Of a stretch of 64,000 nt of DNA, positions 33,736-43,700 are shown piece after piece. The DNA comes from Salibacteraceae bacterium (GTDB lineage Bacteria > Bacteroidota > Bacteroidia > Flavobacteriales_G > Salibacteraceae), in the NCBI GenBank assembly GCA_018401875.1, contig JAGYJZ010000003.1, positions 181,775-245,774 on the forward strand. The letters are read 5' to 3'. Positions within the stretch are counted from its first letter, which is position 1; each line of letters begins with the position of its first letter. The notes under the pieces are model-generated. The model did no database searches. It was not told the DNA's origin and worked only from the letters and a program-made list of their open reading frames with translations. Position numbers and translations under genes: made by a program.

Positions 33736-35492
33736 TCAATAATCGATGCGCGCAACTGTGTAGGTTTCGTTGAAGATTTCAACCTCAAAAAACCTCAAAT
33801 AGGCTAGAATAAGAATAAGCGGATAGTACCGAGGCTTTAAGCTATACCCTGAGTTAAGCGTATAGTATGATCTCCCAAAATCACTTCTTAATTTTTCATC
33901 GAGTTGCACTTTAAAGTGAGGTTTAAGTTTTTGGGAAATAAGGCCAGGTGTGTAGCTCTCGTAACTACCGTCTCTAGGATTCACAATCGAAGAGAAGAAG
34001 TTCTGCTCCAATTTTTTTGTTTTTATTTTTTCACCTTTTAAATCCGAAGGGTCATTCGTATTGTATAAACGTTCAGTTTTGTACAAGATCAAGTCTCCTG
34101 AAAGCTTTGGTAAAACATCCATAGACTTGACGTACCAAACGAAATCGCTTGAGCTAGAGTAGTACTCAAATTTGCGAATCGTATTGAACCAGTCCATTTT
34201 CCCATCTTTCAATGAGATTCTGTAATAGAATAAATTACCCCTAACACTTCGATACGTAGTAGTTGTAGTAGTAACACCACTTGATGAAGTTCTTCTTGAT
34301 GTATGAACTGTGTTTTTGACGTATTCGCAATAGAATGTGGCATGCTGATTTTCAGCGTTGTAAATTACATTTCTGATTCGATAATTATCCGAAAGGTCTA
34401 CTTCATCTTGGTCATCTTTATTATTACCAAAAAGGTTCAAAGACAAAATTCCTGGTTGAGTTGCGGGGTTGTTGTTTGCAATGTAGTTGAGAAACTCAGC
34501 ATCAAAGGGCGTTTGTTTATTGGTCAGTAGCATGCGATCTGAAATGCGGTATCGTTGAAAGAATGTTCCATTTAAATTAACGTTAGCGACCTTGAATGTT
34601 TTTGAAGAGAGCAGTTTGCTCTTTTCCACCTCGTCAGAGTAAAAGCCTGACAGCATCAATTCGTCATCGGTTATTATCATTCGATAATCATCGAAGTAGG
34701 CATTGTTTGATAAAACAACAGGAAGTCGCTCACTGTTGCCCGTATTCGTATTGATAAACGAAAGCTCGAAACGATCTGCAGCGTTGGGCACATTTATTCG
34801 AATCAGTGAAATAAGCTCAGCATTGGAAGTAAATTCAAAATCTTCCAAGACGCTGAGTGATCTCTTCGAAGCTCTTTTTTGACTTACTTCTGAAAAAACC
34901 TCAAGGGGAATCTCGCCTGTATGAGTTTGAAAAAATTCGTTGTCGTAAGCTGTATAATTAACGTTAATGCGCTGACCTTCCTCTACATATTTTTGACTTA
35001 AAAGCACAAAATCATTAGTCTTTGAGTTGCTTATAATCCGGGTGTCTTCTTCTTTGTCGTTGTAAGTGTAGATTAACTTTTTTTCCAGGGACAAATTTAA
35101 ATCACGATCCAATCGCATGGCATAGACTTCATTGATGTTCTTTTTACTTTTCTCAAAGAAAACCACGAAACCATCTTTTGTATTGAACAAGCTTCGATAA
35201 GGGAATTCCTTTTTCTCTGACTTTTTAGCATAAATACCTTTGAGTTGTATTGGCTTTAAAGATTTCTTATCCACTTTCTGAATATAAATTTGATTGCTTG
35301 AGTATGTTCCAGCATATTTATCGGTCAACAGCACAAATAGGTAGTTTCATCCTCTCCAATGATGTCTTGGGTGTAGGCTCGGTCTTTTCCGCGCAATTTG
35401 ATTTCTTCTGAAAAGGTAACATTGTAGCCTTGGGCTATTGTACTGAATGAAATGGCCATTGACACTGCGATGAGTGAAATAGATTTGATCAT
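33736..35492 (-). pseudogene. Secreted protein of unknown function, broken by a one-base loss
   Basis: A signal peptide (MIKSISLIAVSMAISFSTIAQ) starts at 35492 and the frame runs to DIIGEDETTYLCC before a stop near 35330. The downstream frame, open to 33736 for 532 codons, continues as FVLLTDKYAGTYSS. Reading ETTY directly into FVLLTDKYAG needs one more T in the TTT run near 35340, so a single base is missing. The long part is a beta-rich, WD40-like or six-bladed-propeller-like protein (MRLDRDLNLSLEKK, repeated strand patterns). No enzyme motif is visible. Whether this is real decay or a homopolymer error cannot be told from sequence. A TATTTTCG -7-like box lies at 35547-35554. Confidence 0.75.
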
Positions 35493-35641
35493 AAATTAGG
35501 GTTTAGTAAGTAGGTTAAAAATGCTAAGGTTCAATTCGTTCGCGGACGAAAATAGAACATCAATTAATAAAAAAGCTAATAATGTGTCAATAACCCATTT
35601 TGACGAGTGAATCTTCTGTATGAAAGGATAAACAGTCTAAA

Positions 35642-36172
35642 TCAATCAACAAACAATCCTTTTTCCCTCAGTTGATCAAATTCCTGGTATTCACCAAAAC
35701 AATCGGTAAACACGGTGGGTGGGGCGAAGCTGGCTTTGTTGCACGACATGCACAATTTTCCAATGCCTTGAATTTTACCGTTTTTCTTAAACACAAGGAT
35801 GTCTTTGTAGAATGAATCGCCTTTCGACATTTTTACAAACGCGCAAAACTTCTCAGTAAAAATTGTGTCGCTAAAAAAAGTGTAATACTTTGAATCAACA
35901 GTTTGCTCAGTATACTCCAAGTGTTCTAATTGCTCCCAGAAATTGTCGAGGTCAGCTTGTGTTTTAAGATGTTTCTTTAGCATATTGGTCCAACGATACA
36001 TTGCACTTGGGTCAGCATCCCAACGTTCCTTATATTCTTCTTCAGTAATGTTCAGTGAAATGTGAACGACCTCGTCAAAATCAAAAATTGGTTTTGGACG
36101 ATCTGTATCAAGCTGCGCAAAAGTGGTTGCGTTTATTAAAGTAACCAGAATTAAAGTGAAAATGGTTCTCAT
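35642..36172 (-). CDS. Secreted protein of unknown function
   Basis: 176 residues with a signal peptide (MRTIFTLILVTLINATTFAQ). The mature part is charged, with Trp and Tyr (ITEEEYKERWDADPSAMYRW) and a CMSC pair near the C-terminus (IGKLCMSCNKASF) that could bind metal or be redox-active. I recognise no family. An exact TATATTTG -7 box is at 36189-36196, 17 bases before the ATG. Confidence 0.7.
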   Translation of the reverse strand: MRTIFTLILVTLINATTFAQLDTDRPKPIFDFDEVVHISLNITEEEYKERWDADPSAMYRWTNMLKKHLKTQADLDNFWEQLEHLEYTEQTVDSKYYTFFSDTIFTEKFCAFVKMSKGDSFYKDILVFKKNGKIQGIGKLCMSCNKASFAPPTVFTDCFGEYQEFDQLREKGLFVD

Positions 36173-36188
36173 AAGCGTTTCAATGGCT

Positions 36189-36196
36189 CAAATATA
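36189..36196 (-). promoter_or_regulatory. -7 box of the CMSC secreted protein gene
   Basis: TATATTTG, exact consensus, 17 bases upstream of the start. Confidence 0.5.
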
Positions 36197-36301
36197 GGTT
36201 TTGAAACATAGGATTTCAATACGTTAGAGACGCACAAATTAACGGATGGATGTTCGATTATATTCTTCAAAATCTCAACTAGTCATCGCATCTTCGCAGC
36301 G

Positions 36302-38188
36302 ATGAATTACCTATCGGTCGAAAACCTTTCCAAATCATTTGGAATTAAACCCTTGTTTCAAAAGATCAGCTTCGGACTCGCCAAAGGCGATAAAGTGGCT
36401 TTGATCGCTAATAATGGCACGGGCAAAAGCACGCTGCTCCGCATTCTTTCTGAAAAAGATGTGGCAGATGAAGGGTCATACACCTACCGGCAAGGAATAC
36501 GTGTTGCTTACCTCGAGCAAGAGCCCGATTTGAAAGAAGATCAAACCATCGAAGATTTCATCACTTCGGCCAGTGCTCGCATCTTGGAAGTGATCGATGA
36601 TTACACTAAAAAATCTGAGGCCTCGAGTTCAGGCAGCGATGCAGATTACAAAGCCTTAGAAGATGCTCAAGCATTGATGGATGCGCTCGAAGCATGGGAT
36701 TTTGACCGCAGACTTGAAAGCATGCTGACACGTTTCGGAATCGTTGATAAAACCCAACGAGTGAGTACGTTGAGCGGTGGGCAAAAGAAAAGGCTGGCTC
36801 TTGCTTTGGCGCTTCTCGACACTCCTGACTTTCTTATTCTAGATGAGCCGACCAACCATCTCGACATCGAAATGGTGGAGTGGCTAGAAGATTATTTGAC
36901 GCAATCGTCAGTCACTTTATTAATGGTGACGCACGATCGCTATTTCTTAGACCGCGTGTGCAATGTGATTCTCGAGATGAACGAAGGCACGATGTATAGG
37001 CATCAAGGCAATTACAGCTACTTCCTTCAAAAGCGAGCCGAAAGGGAAGAAGCCTTCCAAGTTGAGATCGACAAGGCGGGCAAACTGATGAAAAAGGAGT
37101 TGGAGTGGATGAGGCGGCAACCAAAAGCGCGCACCACGAAAAGCAAGTCGCGCATCGATGCGTACTATGAAATTGAAGCAAAAGCGAAAAGCGGAAAACG
37201 GCAAGATGAACTCAAGTTGGATGTAAAAATGTCGCGCATCGGAGGTAAAATCTTGGAGCTGAAGAAAGTCTATAAAAGCTATGGCGAAAACCACATCCTC
37301 AAAGGATTTGATTACACCTTTAAAAGTGGTGAACGCATTGGAATTATTGGGAAGAATGGGATAGGGAAGAGTACTTTTTTAAACATCATCACAGGCAAAG
37401 AAGAGCCCGATTCTGGAAAAGTGAATGTGGGCGACACCATCGTTTATGGCTATTATTCGCAAGCCGGAATTCAATTGAGCGAAGACAAGCGCGTGATTGA
37501 AGTGCTCAAAGAAATTGCAGACGTGATTACATTGAGTGATGGCAGCAAACTCACCGCTTCGGCATTTTTGCAGCATTTTTTGTTTCCACCAGAGATGCAG
37601 TACACCTATGTTTCAAAGCTCAGTGGAGGCGAACGCAGGAGGCTTCACTTGATGACAGTGCTCATGAAGAATCCCAATTTTTTAATCTTGGATGAGCCTA
37701 CCAATGACCTCGACCTTCTGACGCTGCAGAAATTGGAAGAATTTCTTGAAAACTTTGGCGGTTGTTTGATCGTTGTTTCGCATGATCGCTACTTCTTAGA
37801 TAAACTGGTCGATCACCTTTTTGTTTTCAAAGGCAATGCTGAGATACAAGATTATTGGGGACCGTATTCTGCGTATAAACTTTCGCTCACAAAAGCAGCT
37901 TCCGAGCAAAAGAAAGCACCAGAAAAACAAGCGTCAGCGCCAATAGCGCAAGAGAAAAAAGAAGCTCCAAAGAAAAAACTAAGTTTTAAAGACAAGTTTG
38001 AATTTGAGCAATTGGAAAAAGACATTCCATTGCTTGAAGCTAAGAAAAAAGTGCTCGAAGCAAAGCTTCAAGATACAAATCTTCCATTTGAACAATTACA
38101 GAAAATCTCGTCCGAATTAGGCGCGTTGAGTGAGTCAATCGATGAGAAAACGATGCGCTGGCTAGAGCTGGATGAGCTGAATAGTTGA
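36302..38188 (+). CDS. ABC-F family ATPase (Uup/EttA-like)
   Basis: 628 residues with two ABC ATPase domains and no membrane segment, as in ribosome-associated ABC-F proteins. Domain 1 has Walker A ANNGTGKSTLL (about 37-47), signature LSGGQKKRLALALALL, and Walker B FLILDEPTNHLD. Domain 2 has IGKNGIGKSTFL, LSGGERRRLHLM and ILDEPTNDLD. The linker between them (about 230-320) is Lys/Arg-rich (KARTTKSKSRIDAYYE), and the C-terminal ~90 residues are a charged coiled coil like Uup's DNA- or RNA-binding tail. The likely role is translation support; resistance subtypes cannot be excluded. Confidence 0.94.
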   Translation: MNYLSVENLSKSFGIKPLFQKISFGLAKGDKVALIANNGTGKSTLLRILSEKDVADEGSYTYRQGIRVAYLEQEPDLKEDQTIEDFITSASARILEVIDDYTKKSEASSSGSDADYKALEDAQALMDALEAWDFDRRLESMLTRFGIVDKTQRVSTLSGGQKKRLALALALLDTPDFLILDEPTNHLDIEMVEWLEDYLTQSSVTLLMVTHDRYFLDRVCNVILEMNEGTMYRHQGNYSYFLQKRAEREEAFQVEIDKAGKLMKKELEWMRRQPKARTTKSKSRIDAYYEIEAKAKSGKRQDELKLDVKMSRIGGKILELKKVYKSYGENHILKGFDYTFKSGERIGIIGKNGIGKSTFLNIITGKEEPDSGKVNVGDTIVYGYYSQAGIQLSEDKRVIEVLKEIADVITLSDGSKLTASAFLQHFLFPPEMQYTYVSKLSGGERRRLHLMTVLMKNPNFLILDEPTNDLDLLTLQKLEEFLENFGGCLIVVSHDRYFLDKLVDHLFVFKGNAEIQDYWGPYSAYKLSLTKAASEQKKAPEKQASAPIAQEKKEAPKKKLSFKDKFEFEQLEKDIPLLEAKKKVLEAKLQDTNLPFEQLQKISSELGALSESIDEKTMRWLELDELNS

Positions 38189-38329
38189 TTGCTTATGAGT
38201 GGAGTGAATAATTTTTAGAAAAACAACGAACGTTATTGCGTCTGTGCAATATTGTTATATTTTTGAGCCTTCTAAATTTGAAGTTAGCTCGGTTTTAGAT
38301 TCCTTGAATTGTTTCTATACACATTCTTT

Positions 38330-38395
38330 GAGGAGGCGCACTCGAGAGGTTCGATAGGGTTAGAATTTATATCGTAATGCGCCTCCTCTTTTTAG
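38330..38395 (+). terminator. Long-loop hairpin with T tail (terminator or small RNA end)
   Basis: GAGGAGGCGCA (38330-38340) and TGCGCCTCCTC (38378-38388) pair perfectly over 11 bp, with a 37-nt loop and a following T run. It lies 140 bases after the ABC-F gene and 30 bases before the DUF6155 gene. The loop is too long for an ordinary terminator, so a structured leader or small RNA is possible. Confidence 0.55.
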
Positions 38396-38417
38396 TTCTT
38401 CTCGTTACCTTGTCGCC

Positions 38418-38930
38418 ATGGGATTACGCGATGTAAAGAAGGAGTTAGAGAAGCTCGACCAAGAAGAGTTGATCCATCACATTTCGGAATTATATAAGAA
38501 GCATAAGGCGGTAAAGGAGTACTTCGATTTTTTTGCCAATCCGGATGAAGATGAGTTATTGGAAGAGTTTAAAGGACGCATCTACGAAGGGTTTTACCCC
38601 AAATCAGGCAAGAAGCTGAAAGTCTATAAAGCCCGAAAAGCGATCAACGATTTCAAAAAATTGGCCTATTCTCCAGAGAAGGTCGCTTCGCTATTGATTT
38701 ATTTCACGCACGTTTCAACCCTTCATGCGCGTGCGCACAAGTCGAAAACAGAAACTTCGTATGTACGCATTGAAAGCAGTTTCGAAGCAGCCTTGAAATA
38801 CATGCAGCAGCATTTAATCCTGGAGCAATTCAAAGAAGAAAGCGAAAGCATAGTAGAACGGTGTGTGCCGATGCCATGGAATTGTCATCACCAGATGAAA
38901 TCAATCTTTGAGATATATTATATCGATTGA
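38418..38930 (+). CDS. DUF6155 family protein
   Basis: 170 residues, soluble and mainly helical with a high charge content. The opening GLRDVKKELEKLDQEELIHHISELY is characteristic of DUF6155 proteins in Bacteroidota; ESIVERCVPMPWNCHH ends the conserved part. Function unknown. The ATG at 38418 gives the family N-terminus. No evident link with the neighbouring imelysin gene. Confidence 0.85.
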   Translation: MGLRDVKKELEKLDQEELIHHISELYKKHKAVKEYFDFFANPDEDELLEEFKGRIYEGFYPKSGKKLKVYKARKAINDFKKLAYSPEKVASLLIYFTHVSTLHARAHKSKTETSYVRIESSFEAALKYMQQHLILEQFKEESESIVERCVPMPWNCHHQMKSIFEIYYID

Positions 38931-38992
38931 AGCAATGATTTCGTTGTTCCTTGCGATATATTCGCATGTTTTCCGCGAAGCAAAAAACAACA

Positions 38993-40270
38993 ATGAACGC
39001 CAATTTGAATAGGTTTCCCTTAGTCTTTTTACCAGTCGTCTTACTCAGTGCGACATTTCTGTCGGGATGTGTTGAAAAAGGATGCACCGATCCGCTGGCG
39101 CGAAATTACAATGCCGATGCCGAGCGCAACGATGGTTCGTGCGTGTATGATGCGTTGACGAACGAAGCAAACACTGAGTTCACAGAAACTTACGCTTCCA
39201 TCGTGCATGCGATGTATGAAGACGCTTACACCGAAGCACTAACGCTGCAGGAGACGATTGATTTATTTCTCGCAAACCCAACCATTCCGGGGCTCGAGGC
39301 TTGCCGAGAAAAGTGGGTATTGGCGCATATTCCTTACAGCCAGTCTGAAGGATTCAGGTTTGCCTTTGGTGCGATTGATGATCCCAACAACAATTTTGAA
39401 GTGCGAGTGAATGCGTGGGAGTTTAATCCGTCATACATCGATTATGTGAAGGGCGCGCCACTTTCAGGAATCATCAACGATTCTATTTCGTATCCTAACA
39501 TCAACGCCAACGTGCTGATCGATCTCAATAATACGCAAGGTGGCGGGCGCATAACGCTAGGTTACCACGTTATTGAGTTTTTGCTTTGGGGAGAAGACCT
39601 GAGCGCAGTTGAAGACCAATTGCCCGGCCAACGCACCTTCAGTGATTATGTGATAGGCGACACCAACGTTCGAAGCGCCAAACGCAGAGGGGAATTTTTG
39701 AAAACCTGCATCGATCAATTGGTGATTGATTTGAAGAACTTGACGGATGAATGGTCGCCCACTATTCAAAACAATTACCACGCTGAATTTTTGGGACTTA
39801 ATCCAAAAAAAGCAACCCGATACGCGTTGACAGGGCTCGTAAATTTTGCTCAATTTGAATTGGCGAAAAACAGACTTGAGACTTCCTTGTCCAGTGCCGA
39901 AGGTAGAGAAGAATCACGCTTTAGTGATAACTCACATCGAGACTTGTATTTCAATGCCGTGGGCTTGCGCAGCGTGATGAACGGAAGATACGGCAGGGTA
40001 GATAGCACCTATGTTGAAGGGTTTTCTCTCTACGACCTTATTTTTCGATTGAAGCCTGACATGGCGCCAAAAGCAAAATCGTTGACCGATAACGTGGTCG
40101 CTAAAGCCACGGCAGTGCCAAGTCCGCTCGACTTCGCCCAAAGCATCGAAGTCGCGGGGTCTGTTGGTCCTGTAAATGAAACGATTGCTGCACTGAGGGC
40201 GTATGGCAACCACCTGACAGATGTGTCGGTAGAGATGGGAATCGGTATAAAAGGTGATTTATTAGATTAG
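38993..40270 (+). CDS. Imelysin family lipoprotein (M75 peptidase-like)
   Basis: 425 residues from the ATG at 38993, giving a lipoprotein signal (NRFPLVFLPVVLLSATFLSGC). An upstream TTG start would bury it. Just after the lipidated Cys is a GCTDPLARNYNADAERNDG motif, a calcium-binding-like repeat common at the N-termini of secreted Bacteroidota proteins. The imelysin domain keeps the GxHxxE motif (GYHVIEFLLWG). Imelysins such as IrpA, EfeO and algal p-type relatives take part in iron uptake and need not be peptidases. It is next to a DM13-domain lipoprotein, as in other Bacteroidota. Confidence 0.9.
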   Translation: MNANLNRFPLVFLPVVLLSATFLSGCVEKGCTDPLARNYNADAERNDGSCVYDALTNEANTEFTETYASIVHAMYEDAYTEALTLQETIDLFLANPTIPGLEACREKWVLAHIPYSQSEGFRFAFGAIDDPNNNFEVRVNAWEFNPSYIDYVKGAPLSGIINDSISYPNINANVLIDLNNTQGGGRITLGYHVIEFLLWGEDLSAVEDQLPGQRTFSDYVIGDTNVRSAKRRGEFLKTCIDQLVIDLKNLTDEWSPTIQNNYHAEFLGLNPKKATRYALTGLVNFAQFELAKNRLETSLSSAEGREESRFSDNSHRDLYFNAVGLRSVMNGRYGRVDSTYVEGFSLYDLIFRLKPDMAPKAKSLTDNVVAKATAVPSPLDFAQSIEVAGSVGPVNETIAALRAYGNHLTDVSVEMGIGIKGDLLD

Positions 40271-40321
40271 AAGTGTAAGGATTGGAAATTTCCATCTTCT
40301 ATTGGCCTAAAATATATTTTT

Positions 40322-40735
40322 ATGAAATTCAAGTATTCGATTTTTGCGATAGCACTACTGGCGCTTGTCGCGTGCAAGAAAGACGAACCTTTAATGGAGA
40401 GCGCTGAATTGGGTGACGCCATGGTTTTGTTTGAGGGCGATTTCACCTCAGCAAAGCATCCGACAACGGGCGTTGTTCGCGTTGAAATGGGCGAATTAAA
40501 AACTGTTTTGAGTTTTACAGACTTCAAAACGGATAATGGCCCCAAGCTTTTGGTTTATCTAAGCGATGATAAGGACGACAGCAAGTTTATCGATTTGGGT
40601 GAGCTAAAATCAACGGAAGGTACATTCTACTACGAGGTAGATCCTTCCATCGATTTCAATGAATTTGATAATGTATTGATTTGGTGCAAGAGCTTCTCCG
40701 TATTGTTCGGCTCAGCAGAACTTGCCAAAAAATAG
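40322..40735 (+). CDS. DM13-domain lipoprotein
   Basis: 137 residues with a lipoprotein signal (FAIALLALVACKKD, Cys18) and a DM13 domain: LFEGDFTSAKHPTTGVVRV, GPKLLVYLSDD, and VLIWCKSFSVLFGSAEL near the end with the conserved Cys. DM13 domains are proposed to handle electrons or heme-like cofactors through that Cys. The gene follows imelysin by 51 bases on the same strand; an iron or redox role together is inferred. The 3' end is ten bases from the convergent exporter gene. Confidence 0.88.
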   Translation: MKFKYSIFAIALLALVACKKDEPLMESAELGDAMVLFEGDFTSAKHPTTGVVRVEMGELKTVLSFTDFKTDNGPKLLVYLSDDKDDSKFIDLGELKSTEGTFYYEVDPSIDFNEFDNVLIWCKSFSVLFGSAELAKK

Positions 40736-40744
40736 CCCAAAAGA

Positions 40745-43700
40745 CTAAGGTGCTTTCTCTGAGATCGTTTTAATGTTGTCGTCATACACACGTTCAATCA
40801 GAATGCGTCTCGGATCAATGGCTGCTTTTGCTGGAAGACGGTTGGACACCAAAGTAAATGAAAGGTTATCGGAATCGAATTTCACTTTCTTTTCCATGAT
40901 CAGTTCTTCTTCGTCTTCATCGGCAAACAAACCGATGTAAACCCATTCGTTGGGGGTCATTTGAGTTTCGTTGCCCATCGAGTCAGCTACTACTTTATAC
41001 GCTTCAACACCAAGGTTGATGTCGTATTTTCCATCTTCTCGTTGGCTGTAAGTCGCTTCTTTCAATCGATAATCATACAATGTAATTTCTTTGAACCAAT
41101 CGTTGATCAAATAATGCAGCGAGTCTGGAACTTTGGGTTCTAAAATAGTCAAGAAGTCCATGGAGGTCGCATAAGGCGGACCTTTATAACGTGTCTGTTC
41201 CAAAAACTCTTTCAAAGCGGCATTCACCGAGTCTTCGCCAATATAATCTTGCAATGCATACAGGATGAGACTTCCTTTTCCGTAATGGATATGCCCTTGG
41301 TTTTCTACTTTATAAAGCGGCAACTCTCCATCCGTTTCCTGACTTCGTCCTCTTAAGTATCGCTCATGATTGTATTTCAAGAACTCACGCATTTTCATGG
41401 GTGTGCTTTCTTTCTTCATCACCATCAGTGAAGAATATTCAGAGAAACTTTCTGTCAACATCGTTCCGCCTTGCATTTTGGCCGACATTTCTTGGTGGGC
41501 CCACCATTGGTGCGCCATCTCATGCGCAACCACAGCATCTACAATATTATTGCCGTCTCCATCGCGCATGTCGGCTATGAAGCCAATGGCCTCTGAATAG
41601 GGCATGGTGCCTGGAAATGCTTGAGCGAAAGAAGCGTATCTTGGAAATTCAATGATACGCGCCTGCTTGTGAAAGTAAGGACCGAAATTCTCGGTATAGT
41701 ATTCCAAAGAGCGCTGCACGGCATTCAGCATCATTTCCACATTGTCATCATGTGCTGCATTATAATACACCTCAATGTCAATGCCGTTCCAAGTCTTTCG
41801 CTTCACTTCATAGTTGGCCGACATGAATGAATAGAAGTTTTGTGAAGGATGATCCAATTCATATTCATAAAAATTTCGCCCGTCCTTTTGCCATTCTTTC
41901 TTTAAAGATCCCGGTGCAATGGCCAATTGATCGGCCGAGGTAGATATGGTTGTGTGCACATTGACCCAATCTGCACGCCCGTCAGTCAAGTAGTTGATAT
42001 CACAAGCCTTACCGCAAGGGTATTCCAGCTTAGGCATGCGCGCTTTAGGTGACAGCCCGTATGATCTTCGGTCGTTTTTATTGTCTAATTCAAAACGATC
42101 GTTATATCCTATTGTGGGTAAGATATCCATGTTGTTAATGAATGTGCCGTTGGCTGCAATGGAAGTGTTGTCCACCGCATTCTCAAAGCCTTTGCTGTGA
42201 TAGTGCGAATTGATCTGAATATTCATGTTTTCACCATCCATAAAAGGTTCTGAAAGGGTGTAAATCCTATACAGGTCATTGTCGTCTTTAAAAGTCAATT
42301 CGGCATTTGGTATACTAATTTCCATATTCCAGCGCTTGTCGGTGGTGAAATGAATCTCGTTGATTTCTTCGCCTGAAAGGTTTACCAAAGTGATAGCGGC
42401 TTTTGCATCAACCCTGCGGTCGGTTGGAAAAATATCAATAGTGTAGTCAACATCGGTGATTTTAGGAATCGGCATGGCCTCATACTTCTTGTAGCTTTGC
42501 TCGTATTCTAATTGAAGCAGCTCTCTTTCATCAGTGGTAGTGTATGGATTTAAGATTTGGGTGTTGTAATAAACAAATCCAGCGCATGCAAGCCAAAGAA
42601 TCAACAATCCAAAAAAGGCATATCCTGACCCTGAATTCAAAGATCTTGAAGCAATGGCCAGTCGCTCTTTCATAAGAGAGACTTTGCCACGCGTCCAAAG
42701 CAAGGCTGATATGGCCAATAACACAAATCCAAGCAGCACCCAATAAGCGTTGAACCAAATGGAACCCATCACTGCATCGCCAAAGCCATTCATGTCTGAA
42801 TACATCTGCAATGGTGTGCTTCCGATGCTCACCATGTTGGATTGTACATCGAATATCGCCCATAGAATATCAATCATAAAGATGAACAGGATCGAAACGA
42901 AATAAGCAATATACCGCTGATTGATCACCACTTGAAAAAACACCAATACCGCGCTCCATGCGATGTATGTGGGTAAGTTGTCTAAAAGAAAGCTAAAGAT
43001 GTATACATCGAACTCAAAGTGTGTGTATCCATTCACCGCTTGATAACCAATCCCGAGCATGATCAATAGAAAATGCAAAATACTGACCACCGAAACCAAG
43101 GCGAGCACCTTTCCCAGGAGGGAAGAAATGGACAGGTGAGGAGTGGCGTCAATTACCTCGTTGATATGGTGCAGGCGATCTCTCCATATAATTTCACCGC
43201 TAAAAAACACCAATATTATGATGACAAACAGCCCTGCAGCATCATTGATGCTATCCACCATTTTATACGTCACCGGAAACGATTTTAGGCCATAGTATTC
43301 AAATCCGCTGGCGAGTGTAACGATATACAGCACCAAACTGAAAAGGAATAATATCTTGAAGGTAGGGTTCTTTACGACACTTAAAAAGCTCGTTTTGAAG
43401 AAGCTATTGAATTGGTTCCAAAACGAGTGCCTGTCGATAGACTGCGTTACTCGGGGCATCAAATCTGTTTTTACCACACTTTTTTCATCGTGCTCATTTT
43501 GCTTCAGCTTCTTTACTTTCTCGTTTTTGCTCTTGAAAGAAAAAGACCAATACGAAAGCGATATTGTTGCCCCACCAATCATTATCCATGTAAGCCGGTT
43601 CCACAGCACCAATCCGCTTAGACTTGGGATAACGGTATTTTTTTCAATAGGTGTAAAATACTTTGTATCTATAAAATAGGTGCGGATGCCAAACGTGTCG

